Shown here: one piece after another, positions 9,743 to 17,876 of the stretch | How the letters are laid out: each line of letters begins with the position of its first letter | Numbering within the stretch: the stretch's first letter is position 1 | Assembly: GCF_029223285.1 (NCBI RefSeq) | Contig: NZ_JARHUJ010000004.1 | Span: forward strand, 1-64,000 | Reading direction: 5' to 3' | Origin: Paraflavitalea sp. CAU 1676 | Lineage (GTDB): Bacteria; Bacteroidota; Bacteroidia; Chitinophagales; Chitinophagaceae | Length of the DNA stretch: 64,000 bases | The notes under the pieces: generated by a model | What the model was told of the DNA's origin: nothing | The model's input: the letters and a program-made list of their open reading frames with translations, nothing else | Databases searched by the model: none | Made by a program: the position numbers and the translations under genes

Positions 9743-9788
9743 AACCTGGTAAGATTTGAAGAACATCAAACTTACCAGGTTTTCTTTT
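9743..9788 (+). terminator. Terminator after the DUF1080 gene
   Basis: An 11-bp perfect stem (AACCTGGTAAG at 9743-9753 with its complement at 9771-9781), extended by TTT/AAA inside, is followed by TTTCTTTTG. It contains the TTG at 9756 that would extend the next gene, which argues against that longer start. Confidence 0.85.
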
Positions 9789-9803
9789 GTAATAGGAAAA
9801 GTT

Positions 9804-10334
9804 ATGCAAACCATCATCGCCATATCAGGTAGCCTGCGTTCTGCATCTGTTAATACTACCTTACTCAATATTGTCGCAACGCGCCTGCCGTCTGGAATAG
9901 AATACAGCATCTTTGAAGGTATTGCCGACCTGCCCCATTTTAATCCGGATATAGACAAAGGGGAGCCCCTGCCTGCGGTACAACGCCTGCGCGACCGGAT
10001 CAGGGAAGCCGCAGCAGTGGTTATCTGTACGCCCGAATATGCATTTGGGGTGCCTGGAGTACTCAAAAATGCCCTGGATTGGTTAGTTTCATCGGGCGAA
10101 CTCAACGAAAAACCCGTCGCGTCGATCAGTGCCTCCCCCCTGTACCGTGGAGGCGATAGGGCTCATGCCTCCCTGTCACTAACCCTGGAGGCCCTGGGCA
10201 CGAAACAAGTGGCGCGGGTAACCATACCGGCCATCACCACTAAACTGAATGGAGAAGGGCAATTAACCCACCCCGAAACCCTGCAGGAGCTCGATCAGCT
10301 CGCCCAGGCACTCGTAGCCACCATACAACCCTGA
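9804..10334 (+). CDS. NADPH-dependent FMN reductase
   Basis: A 176-residue flavodoxin-fold reductase of the NADPH-dependent FMN reductase family (PF03358; SsuE/ArsH/chromate-reductase-like). It starts MQTIIAISGSLRSASVN, whose GSLR-xxS-xN loop binds FMN phosphate; PEYAFGVPGVLKNALDW is the second signature. The product reduces free or bound FMN, and many members act on quinones or chromate. It stands alone between the terminator at 9743 and a 140-base spacer. The ATG at 9804 is chosen because an in-frame TTG start at 9756 lies inside the terminator hairpin. Confidence 0.9.
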   Translation: MQTIIAISGSLRSASVNTTLLNIVATRLPSGIEYSIFEGIADLPHFNPDIDKGEPLPAVQRLRDRIREAAAVVICTPEYAFGVPGVLKNALDWLVSSGELNEKPVASISASPLYRGGDRAHASLSLTLEALGTKQVARVTIPAITTKLNGEGQLTHPETLQELDQLAQALVATIQP

Positions 10335-10474
10335 ATCATCGATGGGGAGCCGGTCTTCGGAGCTAAAGCTTGAACGCGCCTGGGGCCCCGGGAAATCTTA
10401 CACCAGAGGCCCCGCATTGCATATTCGTAGAAACTTGTGTAGCTTAACAGCCTGTTAGGGATCGATACAACAGT

Positions 10475-11350
10475 ATGAAAGCAAATAAAGCCAGCAGAAC
10501 AGCCCAGTACATGGCCTTATTCAGGGCAATTGAAACAACCCGTCCCCTGGGAATACGGTTGTTCAATGATCCCTATGCTACCGCCTTCCTCAACACAGGC
10601 CTTAAGAAAGCTGCGCAGCTGTCCCGGATCCCTTTCATTCGGGATATCGTTCAAAGTATCATCTACCGCAAAATACCCGGAGCCTTGTCGTCCGGAATAG
10701 CCAGGACCAAATACATTGACGATCTGCTTTATTACGCCATCAACAACGGTGCGCAACAGGTATTGATACTGGGAGCAGGGTTCGATACAAGAGGCGTAAG
10801 ATTGAGTTTCCTTAGAAATACATCGGTCATCGAAATAGATCATCCCAATACCTCCTCTCTGAAAATAGAGGCCATGAGGTCGAGTATGGGCAGGCTGCCG
10901 GGGAATATCAATTATCATCAGCTCGATTTCAACAAGGAAAGCCTTGACGATATGCTCACCTGGAATCCGATCGATCTCTCCAGGCCTACCGCCATCATTT
11001 GGGAGGGGGTAACCAATTATTTGACGCCATCCGCCATTGAAAATATGTTCCGCTTTCTGAGTCGTTTTGCAGGAGGCTCTTATATAATCTTCACCTATGT
11101 TCATCAAAAGGTACTCGACAGTCCGGAATCCTATTATGGAGCCGAAAAGCTGCTGAACGACCTGGATAAGATTGAAGAACGATGGACCTTCGGCTTCCGC
11201 CCGGAAGAACTGAAAGATTACCTCAACGAACGCGGCTGGGCACTCCTCGAAGACAAAGGCGCTACCGAATACCGCAGAAAATACATGCCCCAGAACACTG
11301 AGCGTGGCTACGAGTTTTATAGAGTAGCATTTGCCAAAAAGAGAAAATAA
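10475..11350 (+). CDS. Class I SAM-dependent methyltransferase (TIGR00027/LCM-like)
   Basis: A 291-residue methyltransferase of the leucine carboxyl methyltransferase-like family (PF04072, TIGR00027). The N-terminal RTAQYMALFRA and FNDPYATAF segments, the SAM-binding motif LILGAGFDTRG (about residues 91-101) and IWEGVTNYL are typical. The natural substrate of these proteins is mostly unknown; some act on polyketides or small acids. It has no operon partner: the gene upstream ends 140 bases away and the one downstream is convergent. The spacer 10335-10474 shows no clear promoter. Confidence 0.87.
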   Translation: MKANKASRTAQYMALFRAIETTRPLGIRLFNDPYATAFLNTGLKKAAQLSRIPFIRDIVQSIIYRKIPGALSSGIARTKYIDDLLYYAINNGAQQVLILGAGFDTRGVRLSFLRNTSVIEIDHPNTSSLKIEAMRSSMGRLPGNINYHQLDFNKESLDDMLTWNPIDLSRPTAIIWEGVTNYLTPSAIENMFRFLSRFAGGSYIIFTYVHQKVLDSPESYYGAEKLLNDLDKIEERWTFGFRPEELKDYLNERGWALLEDKGATEYRRKYMPQNTERGYEFYRVAFAKKRK

Positions 11351-11366
11351 GTGATTATGGCCCAAC

Positions 11367-11397
11367 AAAAAAGCCGTCCCTGACGAGACGGCTTTCT
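11367..11397. terminator. Bidirectional terminator
   Basis: A 9-bp stem, AAAGCCGTC (11370-11378) with GACGGCTTT (11387-11395), has A-rich and T-rich flanks. It lies between the convergent methyltransferase and DEAD-box genes and can serve both. Confidence 0.8.
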
Positions 11398-11414
11398 ATA
11401 AAGTGCGAATGAAC

Positions 11415-12707
11415 TTATCTATTCACGGGGCGGCTGCTGTTCCACCTTTTCTTGAAGTTATTATTCTTATTTCTGTGACCTGCGTCACCGGCTGCCTTTT
11501 TTTGAAGAGCAGGTTGTGAAGCCATTACCGAATGCAGGGGTTGAAACGGATGTTCATCCACAACGGGAATGCTTTGCTTGGTGAGCTTTTGAATGTCTCT
11601 CAAATATTCCCTTTCTTCTGCATCGCAGAAAGAGATAGCGATACCACTGGCACCCGCACGACCGGTACGGCCAATGCGGTGTACATAGGTTTCGGGTACA
11701 TTCGGAAGTTCATAGTTGATCACGTGGGTGAGGTTATCAACGTCGATACCCCTTGCGGCGATATCCGTAGCAACCAGGATCCTGATCTTACCATCCTTGA
11801 AATTGCTCAGCGCATTCTGTCGGGCATTCTGCGACTTGTCGCCGTGAATGGCGTCAGCCCTGATGCCTGCTTTGGTAAGTGCACGGGCAATTTTGTCGGA
11901 ACCATATTTCGTACGGGCAAATACCAGCGCACGATCGATGTTTGTATTCTCCAGTACATGGATCAGTAAAGAACGTTTGGTATCCTTATTGGTAAAGTAT
12001 ACCTGCTGTTCGATCTTCTCTGCTGTAGAAGACACGGGCGTTACCTCGATCTTAACTGGTTCTTTCAGGATCGTATTGGCCAGCGACGCGATCTCAGGAG
12101 GCATCGTGGCAGAAAAGAACAACGTCTGCCTTTTTACAGGGATACGGCTGATGACGCGCTTAACATCATGAATGAAACCCATGTCAAGCATACGGTCTGC
12201 TTCATCGAGCACGAACAGTTGCAGGTGTTGCAAACTGATCAGGCCCTGATTGAGCAGGTCAAGCAGCCTGCCCGGAGTAGCGATCAGCACGTCAACACCA
12301 TTACGCAGGCTATTCACCTGGTTATGTTGGGAAACGCCGCCAAAGATCACCATTTGGTTAAGACCGGTATATTTACCATAGGTCCGGAAGCTTTCTTCGA
12401 TCTGGATAGCCAGTTCACGCGTAGGCGTTAGCACCAGGGCCCTGATAGGGCGTGGTCCTTTACCTGCGTTTTGGCGACCATGCAATAATTGTAAAGTTGG
12501 GATGGCAAAAGCAGCTGTTTTGCCGGTGCCTGTCTGGGCGCATCCCAGCAGGTCTTTCTGAGACAATACAATAGGGATAGATTGTTCCTGGATAGGTGTG
12601 GGATGGGTATATCCCGTTTCCTTCAAAGCCTTCAATAAAGGCTCTTGAAGATTCAATTGATCAAAAGTCAAAATGATAGTTTTAAATAAATAATTGTTAA
12701 CTATCAA
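11415..12707 (-). CDS. DEAD-box RNA helicase, RhlE-like
   Basis: A 430-residue ATP-dependent RNA helicase. It has the Q motif region (GYTHPTPIQEQ), motif I AQTGTGKT (57-64), DEAD (in FVLDEADRMLDMGF, about 163-176), SAT (about 200), VATDIAARGIDVD and HRIGRTGRAG. The tail is short and basic (NNNFKKRWNSSR). Roles are ribosome assembly and unwinding of structured mRNA, often in the cold. The first ATG (12707) puts 12 residues before the usual family start; an in-frame TTG at 12671 would give MTFDQLNLQEP, which matches relatives better, so the start is uncertain. A -7 element at 12822-12829 predicts a leader of over 100 bases, as in cold-induced RNA-binding genes. Confidence 0.93.
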   Translation of the reverse strand: MIVNNYLFKTIILTFDQLNLQEPLLKALKETGYTHPTPIQEQSIPIVLSQKDLLGCAQTGTGKTAAFAIPTLQLLHGRQNAGKGPRPIRALVLTPTRELAIQIEESFRTYGKYTGLNQMVIFGGVSQHNQVNSLRNGVDVLIATPGRLLDLLNQGLISLQHLQLFVLDEADRMLDMGFIHDVKRVISRIPVKRQTLFFSATMPPEIASLANTILKEPVKIEVTPVSSTAEKIEQQVYFTNKDTKRSLLIHVLENTNIDRALVFARTKYGSDKIARALTKAGIRADAIHGDKSQNARQNALSNFKDGKIRILVATDIAARGIDVDNLTHVINYELPNVPETYVHRIGRTGRAGASGIAISFCDAEEREYLRDIQKLTKQSIPVVDEHPFQPLHSVMASQPALQKKAAGDAGHRNKNNNFKKRWNSSRPVNR

Positions 12708-12749
12708 CTACGTAAAAGTGATAACGGAGAGAGAGCTAACTGTCTGTTC

Positions 12750-12773
12750 CTCATCAGCCTATGACTTGATGAG
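12750..12773 (-). promoter_or_regulatory. Hairpin in the helicase mRNA leader
   Basis: CTCATCA (12750-12756) pairs with TGATGAG (12767-12773) with a 10-base loop. It lies in the predicted 5' leader of the DEAD-box mRNA. A regulatory role, for example in cold response, is inference. Confidence 0.35.
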
Positions 12774-12821
12774 CTTTTGTGCGGGAAAAGTATCGAGTCC
12801 ACTAAGAGTGAGAATTGGACG

Positions 12822-12829
12822 CAAAGGTA
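12822..12829 (-). promoter_or_regulatory. -7 element of the DEAD-box gene
   Basis: CAAAGGTA on the plus strand is TACCTTTG on the minus strand and matches TAnnTTTG. It predicts a leader of about 110 bases before 12707. No TTTG is seen at the -33 position. Confidence 0.5.
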
Positions 12830-13188
12830 TGCATAATTTATTTAATCTTCTTTAAGAGAACGTTAAGAACCCGCAGGGCAGTATATCAATCACTTACACA
12901 TGCCCGGCGTCGCCATGTATCAGCTATGTGCAACCGCCCATGGTTACAACTGATCATACCCTTTTTCCCGCCTCTGCATTCACCAGCGCAATCAATCAGA
13001 TTTTAAGTAGGTCGGGGCTCAGCGGTATGCTATCAGCCACCGTTAAGCCCGGCATTCATCGCTGTGCAAGCCATTACCTTTCACCAGGGTCGGTGTTTGG
13101 CGCTGGGCATGTAAACACCTTTCCCCGCCAGACGGGTTTTGGCCTGCCCTCAAAAGTATTCCGGGATTAGAGCAATTTTCATAACTTA
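12830..13188. other. Intergenic region without a recognisable gene
   Basis: About 360 bases between the divergent helicase and MarR genes. Short open frames exist on the plus strand (for example 12928-13170) but show no family resemblance and no start signals. Apart from the promoter element and MarR operator on its edges I see nothing in it. Confidence 0.5.
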
Positions 13189-13202
13189 GTTGTAGATACA
13201 AC
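13189..13202. promoter_or_regulatory. Palindromic MarR-type operator
   Basis: GTTGTA-GA-TACAAC is a perfect 6+6 palindrome that ends 4 bases before the ATG of the MarR gene. TTGTA/TACAA half-sites are common in MarR/OhrR operators. Position and symmetry point to autorepression; binding is inferred. Confidence 0.65.
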
Positions 13203-13206
13203 CAAT

Positions 13207-13638
13207 ATGAAACCAGCAGGATTAGACCAGAACATTATTTACCTCTGTGCCCGTTTCTCGCATCAATTTAGCCAATTGATGGCGGCTACCTTTAAACAAC
13301 ATGATATCGACATAACAGCCGAGCAGTTTGCCATCCTCGTAGCATTATGGTATAAAGACGGAGTTAGCCAGAAGGAGATCAGCGAGCAACTGAACCGTGA
13401 TAAAACGACCATCACCCGGGTGCTCATGAACATGAAGAAGAATAAGCTGATCAGGCAGGTGACAGATGCGGCAGACAATCGATCCAACCTCATCTACCTC
13501 ACCGAAAAAGGGAAAGCAATACAAGCAGCTGGCGTTCAGGTATCCGGTCAGCTATACAAACAGGTATTGAAGGGGATCACGAAGTCGCAGTTGCAGGAAG
13601 GGGTCAATGTGTTGCAGAAAATGATCCACCAATTATAA
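13207..13638 (+). CDS. MarR family transcriptional regulator
   Basis: A 143-residue winged-helix repressor. The helix-turn-helix and wing (about 48-100) read GVSQKEISEQLNRDKTTITRV followed by a D-x-R-S wing (ADNRSNLIYLTEKGK). Long N- and C-terminal helices form the dimer interface. There is no Cys in the OhrR sensing position, so a redox switch is not evident. A perfect palindrome sits just upstream and a secreted protein gene follows after 12 bases; the pair is probably one operon under its own control. The ligand is unknown. Confidence 0.92.
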   Translation: MKPAGLDQNIIYLCARFSHQFSQLMAATFKQHDIDITAEQFAILVALWYKDGVSQKEISEQLNRDKTTITRVLMNMKKNKLIRQVTDAADNRSNLIYLTEKGKAIQAAGVQVSGQLYKQVLKGITKSQLQEGVNVLQKMIHQL

Positions 13639-13650
13639 AACCCATCCGCC

Positions 13651-14559
13651 ATGATACAAAACAAAGCTTCGTTCCTGACTTTTCTAATCATCCTTGCTGC
13701 CTGCTCTGTTACCATTGCACAGGATAAACCAATCGCCGGTAAACTGTTTCCGAGAAAGTACAAAATGGGCGATGTTTACCGCTACCGGCTAACCACCGAA
13801 CAACTTTATAATGGAAAGTGGAATTCGACATCTGTGGTAGAGCTGGAATTGAAAGTAGTAGCTGACAGCGCCGGCCATCCTGCCGATGAGGTGCGTAGTA
13901 TCTCGAAACTGGTCTATACGCCCAAAGACACAACTGTTGCCAATGCTGAAGCGCTCTCGGTAAAGCCCTATCAGATATCCTTACATACCGAAGGGAAGTT
14001 GGAAATACCGAAAATAGAAGTGCCCGGCATGACTGGCCCCATTACCGACTTTATCACTTTTTTTGTAGCAATAAGCCCGGCATCGCGAATTACGACACTG
14101 GAAAAGGCAGGAGATAGTTTGATCCGCCAGGAAACAGCCCGCGGTAATTTCGCCAATGGCAAAACTATTCTGGTGGGCGATGATTGCCTGGCTATAAAGG
14201 CATACATCACCGGCATCACACAGAAAGAGGTGTTTGTCCGCACAGCCTTTCTTCCTCCGGCAGCCACCTGCCTTACGTTCCTGTTAGAGGATATGAATAA
14301 ACCTGTCACCAGGGGAGTGCTCAATAACTTTCAGATGGTACAACCTGCAGGAGTTGATAAATTCAACGTGCAGTATGGCAACGAAGAGTTTACGATCAAT
14401 AGTGCCGTTGCCAGGGAGGATGGTAAGCTGTTGAGCGCATCAATGTCCAATACCTTGCAGTTGTCTTTGCGGATGCAGTGCAATAAAGAGTATAAAGACT
14501 GCAAAATGGAAGTGCCTTTTCACATTCAAAGAAATCTTAAGCTGGAGCTCTTTCCTTGA
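13651..14559 (+). CDS. Secreted protein of unknown function in a MarR operon
   Basis: I do not recognise this 302-residue protein. It has a signal peptide (about 1-23, ending TIAQ) and then what looks like an all-beta protein: alternating hydrophobic strands, PRKYKMGDVYRYRLTTEQ near the mature N-terminus, two Cys near 272 and 280 (MQCNKEYKDC) and a few elsewhere. There are no membrane helices beyond the signal. It starts 12 bases after the MarR stop and ends before a strong bidirectional terminator, so MarR very likely controls it. A role in binding or removing the MarR ligand is possible but is not supported by any motif. Confidence 0.7.
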   Translation: MIQNKASFLTFLIILAACSVTIAQDKPIAGKLFPRKYKMGDVYRYRLTTEQLYNGKWNSTSVVELELKVVADSAGHPADEVRSISKLVYTPKDTTVANAEALSVKPYQISLHTEGKLEIPKIEVPGMTGPITDFITFFVAISPASRITTLEKAGDSLIRQETARGNFANGKTILVGDDCLAIKAYITGITQKEVFVRTAFLPPAATCLTFLLEDMNKPVTRGVLNNFQMVQPAGVDKFNVQYGNEEFTINSAVAREDGKLLSASMSNTLQLSLRMQCNKEYKDCKMEVPFHIQRNLKLELFP

Positions 14560-14597
14560 TGTGGCTTGCAGATGTTGTGGCTCCCACCGGAGGCAAA

Positions 14598-14645
14598 TGG
14601 CGGGCATTGGGTCTGTTATCATTCCCCAATGCCCGCCAGCTTTTA
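14598..14645. terminator. Bidirectional terminator
   Basis: A 14-bp perfect stem (TGGCGGGCATTGGG at 14598-14611 with its complement at 14625-14638) is followed by GCTTTTA. It separates the convergent secreted-protein and Gfo/Idh/MocA genes. Confidence 0.88.
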
Positions 14646-15959
14646 TTAGATCTTAGGCTCCCAGCCTTTTTCGTATTGTCGTTTCCAAAGCTTCATCGCC
14701 TGCTTGTCGTGCAGAATATGTCCGTTGGTGGGGTCGGTAATAAGTGTCCTCCCTGTGCGTTGGGCAATATTGGCCAGCAGACAAAGCAGTACACTCTTGT
14801 GACCTTCATCAACAGGAGAATTGATTTTTCCTTCTCCACGGATACCACCAATGAAATTGTTGAAATGATGAAAGTCGAGGTTTCCTGTTGAGCTCACCAG
14901 ATTGCCTGAATCCGCTTTTGCGTCCGATTTCACTTCTTTGATCAGCTTTTTGTTGTTATCGAAGATCTTATAGTTATCACTGCCATAATTGACCAGGGTG
15001 CCTTTATCGCCGTAAATGATAAAGCCCCTGCCGGCGCCTTCCACCGGAAAGTCGTTGCAGCTCCTGCTTTCCCAGGTAATGGCTTTGTTGTCACCAAATT
15101 CAAAAGTGGCCACCTGGGTATCCGGTGTTTCCCAATCGTCTTTAAAGGCATACCGGCCACCGGCCGATGTTACTTTGGTCGGAAAGTCTACACCCAGGAA
15201 CCAGCGGCAACAGTCTATTTCATGTGTGCCGTTGTTGCAGGTTTCAGAAGTACCCCAATGCCAGAACCAATGCCAGTTGTAGTGCACCAGGTTATCCTGG
15301 TAATCCCTGCGGGGCGCAGGGCCCTGCCATAGGTCAAAGTCAAGCGTCATGGGTACCGCTACCTTCTTGCCAAAGCCAATGGACTTCCGGTTATTGGCAT
15401 ACCATCCTTTCCCGAGGTAAACGTTGCCAATGATGCCTTCTCTGACTTCCTTGACGGCATTGATAAGCGTAGGGAACGATCTGCGTTGATTACCCATTTG
15501 GATCAGCTTTCCATGCTTGTTCATAACTTGCACCAGCAACTCTCCTTCATAAGGATTGTGTGCGCAGGGTTTCTCAACGTATACATGCTTGCCATGTGTT
15601 ACACCCAAAATGGAAGCAGGCGCATGCCAGTGATCGGGAGCGGCCACCACGAGGGCATCAAAGTCTGTCTTTGCAACCAGCTCACGGATATCTTTGATGA
15701 CGGTTGGCTTACGGCTAGCCTTCGCAAATGGCTTCAATCCATTTTGAATGGCTTTCTCTTCAACGTCGCATAGGTAGGCAATTTCAACATTGGGTAATTG
15801 AGAAAAACATTCCGCGAGGTAAGCACCCCGGCTGTTGACGCCCATCACAGCAAGCACCACTTTATTACTGGGTGCGTTTTTGCCAAATACGGGAAAGTTG
15901 AGGATGGTGATGCCGGCTGTAGCCAGCGAGGTAGTTTTGATAAAATCCCTTCTTTTCAT
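14646..15959 (-). CDS. Gfo/Idh/MocA family oxidoreductase, Tat signal
   Basis: A 437-residue oxidoreductase, a distant paralogue of the one at 7115. It begins MKRRDFIKTTSLATAGITIL, a Tat signal, then a Rossmann domain with VMGVNSRGAYLAECF and the family motif EKPCAHNPYEGE (about 135-146). The C-terminal half carries CNNGTHEIDCCRWFLGV, typical of the secreted GFO_IDH_MocA group in Bacteroidota, where many members act on glycans or inositols outside the cytoplasm. It is a single-gene unit between a terminator and the divergent lipid kinase gene. Substrate and cofactor use are not known. Confidence 0.9.
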   Translation of the reverse strand: MKRRDFIKTTSLATAGITILNFPVFGKNAPSNKVVLAVMGVNSRGAYLAECFSQLPNVEIAYLCDVEEKAIQNGLKPFAKASRKPTVIKDIRELVAKTDFDALVVAAPDHWHAPASILGVTHGKHVYVEKPCAHNPYEGELLVQVMNKHGKLIQMGNQRRSFPTLINAVKEVREGIIGNVYLGKGWYANNRKSIGFGKKVAVPMTLDFDLWQGPAPRRDYQDNLVHYNWHWFWHWGTSETCNNGTHEIDCCRWFLGVDFPTKVTSAGGRYAFKDDWETPDTQVATFEFGDNKAITWESRSCNDFPVEGAGRGFIIYGDKGTLVNYGSDNYKIFDNNKKLIKEVKSDAKADSGNLVSSTGNLDFHHFNNFIGGIRGEGKINSPVDEGHKSVLLCLLANIAQRTGRTLITDPTNGHILHDKQAMKLWKRQYEKGWEPKI

Positions 15960-16053
15960 ATAGCGTAACTGTTTAAGTAGTTTCGAAAGAATGTTGTCTC
16001 ATTGACACCAAAAACACTTATCTTTTGAGCTAATCGACTGACTGACTTGCCTT

Positions 16054-16917
16054 ATGATCCATTCTTTTAATATTGCTATCGTATGCAATACCCTGGCCGG
16101 TAATGGTTACTCCGAAACGCTGTCCGACCAGCTACAGCAACTCCTCAATAAACAACAGATACCCTGTACAGTATTCCGGGACACATGGCCTGCGCAGTTC
16201 TCAGGATATTCGGATGTTTTCATATTAGGGGGTGATGGCACGCTAAACCGTTTTATCAATCAGTATCCAAATATATCCATTCCATTGTCAGTTTTTAAAG
16301 GAGGATCCGGAAACGATTTCGGCTGGAAGCTTTACGGCCATCTTTCGTTTGAAGCACAGCTCAGCCAGGTACTGTCATCATCTCCCAAACCGGTGGATGC
16401 GGGCAGCTGCAACGGACGGTTATTCCTGAATGGAATAGGGGTAGGCTTTGATGGGGAAGTCGTGAAGTCGATGGGCCGTAAACGTTTTTTTGCCGGCCAC
16501 CTGGCTTATCTCGGCACTGTAATCAGGAAGATATTTTTCTTCAGGGAAAAAGAGCTGGAGTTGGAGTATGACGGCCGTAGGGTGAAGGATAAATACTTTA
16601 TGATCAGCATAGCCAACGGCTCGCGGTATGGCGGCGGTTTTTTGGTAGCGCCTCAGGCCACCGTGAACGATGGCTTGCTCGACCTGGTCATGATCCGCAA
16701 GATACATCCGCTGAAGCGGTGTTTCTACCTGCCCAGGGTCGAGAAAGGGAAGCATATGAACCTTCCCTTCGTAAAGGCCGAAAGGGTGAAGGAAGTAACC
16801 ATAAAAGCCGCGAGCCCTGTACCTGGTCACATCGATGGAGAATTATTGGAGGAAAAGGAATACAGGATAACGGTATTGCCAGGTAGATTTCTATTCAGGG
16901 GGCAGCATACGGCATAA
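16054..16917 (+). CDS. Diacylglycerol/lipid kinase family protein
   Basis: A 287-residue member of the DAGK_cat superfamily (YegS/BmrU/DgkB-like). It has the nucleotide-binding motif FILGGDGTLNRFI (about 52-64) and KGGSGNDFG (about 83-91), plus C-terminal SIANGSRYGGGF and VPGHIDGELLEE. It should phosphorylate a lipid such as diacylglycerol or a sphingoid base, peripherally at the membrane. Some members in Bacteroidota work on sphingolipids or ceramides; which substrate applies here cannot be read. A weak T-rich element near 16015-16030 might be its promoter. Confidence 0.9.
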   Translation: MIHSFNIAIVCNTLAGNGYSETLSDQLQQLLNKQQIPCTVFRDTWPAQFSGYSDVFILGGDGTLNRFINQYPNISIPLSVFKGGSGNDFGWKLYGHLSFEAQLSQVLSSSPKPVDAGSCNGRLFLNGIGVGFDGEVVKSMGRKRFFAGHLAYLGTVIRKIFFFREKELELEYDGRRVKDKYFMISIANGSRYGGGFLVAPQATVNDGLLDLVMIRKIHPLKRCFYLPRVEKGKHMNLPFVKAERVKEVTIKAASPVPGHIDGELLEEKEYRITVLPGRFLFRGQHTA

Positions 16918-16946
16918 AAAAAGCACTGCCATTGCAAGCAGCGCTT
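16915..16946. terminator. Terminator between convergent genes
   Basis: AGCACTGC (16922-16929) pairs with GCAGCGCT (16938-16945) with one mismatch. Seven A precede it, which become a T-run for the minus-strand stress operon. Confidence 0.65.
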
Positions 16947-16967
16947 ATCTAACCCATAAAAATCTAT

Positions 16968-17834
16968 TTAGGAAGCCGAAACAGACTCGTTTTTCTGATC
17001 TACCGTAATCACGGGAATATTTGAGCCATAAGAAAGTATCTTCCTGGTAACCCGGCTCCACCAGCCTGGCAGGTGAAATTCTTTGAAAGGATTGGCCATA
17101 ATAAGATCGGCATTGATGCGCTTCGAAAACTCAAGGGTGCTCTTTGCCAGGTTCTTTCCTTCCAGCAAAAATGACTGAACCGGAATAGTTGAAAGGCTTT
17201 GTACTACTTCGAGGGCCTTATCCATAATGTTCTCTGCGGCATTGCCGTCTTTATCGTTGCGCAGGGAAACCAGGTACACGGTAGATTTAAAAGAGCGGGC
17301 AAGCATAGTAGCCAGTTTGATGCGGTGTATCGGCAGTTCATCTGTCAGCGGCAATACGATCTTCTTGAAATGGCTTACGAGGCCGCTTGAGCGTACCGCC
17401 AGTACAGGAACATTCGTTTTACGGGCCAGTTGACCGATGGATACCGAAGAAAGGATCCGGTGGATGAGGTTGAAACGGGCAAGCCCAACTACCACGAGAT
17501 CCATATCAAATTGCTCAATATATTTTGACAGCTGCTGACTGGCGTTACCCTGCAACAGGCTTATTTCAATTTTGCCGCCTCCACACAAGTGCTGCCGGTA
17601 CATATCTTTCAGGTGCTCCAGTTTCTTCCGCGAATTGTTCATTTCCGAAGCCCGCCCTGGCATATTCAAACTTGTTTCGATTGGGAGCAATGGCAACAGG
17701 TTGCTCGATACCACATGAACGAGGTGGATATTACAATGGAAAGTATTGGCAAGCTCTATCGCTTTCGAGATGGCCCACTTATTCTTTCCGGAAAAGTCAA
17801 CCGGTACCAGGATATTGTAAAAGGTTTTAGGCAT
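16968..17834 (-). CDS. Tandem-domain universal stress protein
   Basis: A 288-residue protein with two UspA domains (about 1-150 and 155-280). The first starts YNILVPVDFSGKNKWAISKA, the second FKKIVLPLTDELPIHRIK. A partial ATP-binding loop is visible (VVVGLARFNLIHRILSSVS), but the full G-2x-G-9x-G-S/T pattern is not clear, so nucleotide binding is uncertain. It is a cytoplasmic stress protein. It lies 42 bases after the GT81-HAD gene on the same strand and is probably co-transcribed with it. Confidence 0.9.
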   Translation of the reverse strand: MPKTFYNILVPVDFSGKNKWAISKAIELANTFHCNIHLVHVVSSNLLPLLPIETSLNMPGRASEMNNSRKKLEHLKDMYRQHLCGGGKIEISLLQGNASQQLSKYIEQFDMDLVVVGLARFNLIHRILSSVSIGQLARKTNVPVLAVRSSGLVSHFKKIVLPLTDELPIHRIKLATMLARSFKSTVYLVSLRNDKDGNAAENIMDKALEVVQSLSTIPVQSFLLEGKNLAKSTLEFSKRINADLIMANPFKEFHLPGWWSRVTRKILSYGSNIPVITVDQKNESVSAS

Positions 17835-17876
17835 ACGCGGTTTTTTTTAAGGTTTACAAATGAGTGATTGTTGTTT

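Noticed and set aside
9756-9803. Longer start (TTG at 9756) for the FMN reductase
   Set aside because: It lies in a terminator hairpin and the family start is at 9804.
10335-10474. GC-rich inverted matches (GGGGCC/GGCCCC) as a terminator
   Set aside because: The pairing is short and imperfect and no T-run follows.
12928-13170. Short open frames in the helicase-marR gap
   Set aside because: No start signals, no resemblance and no conservation that can be seen.
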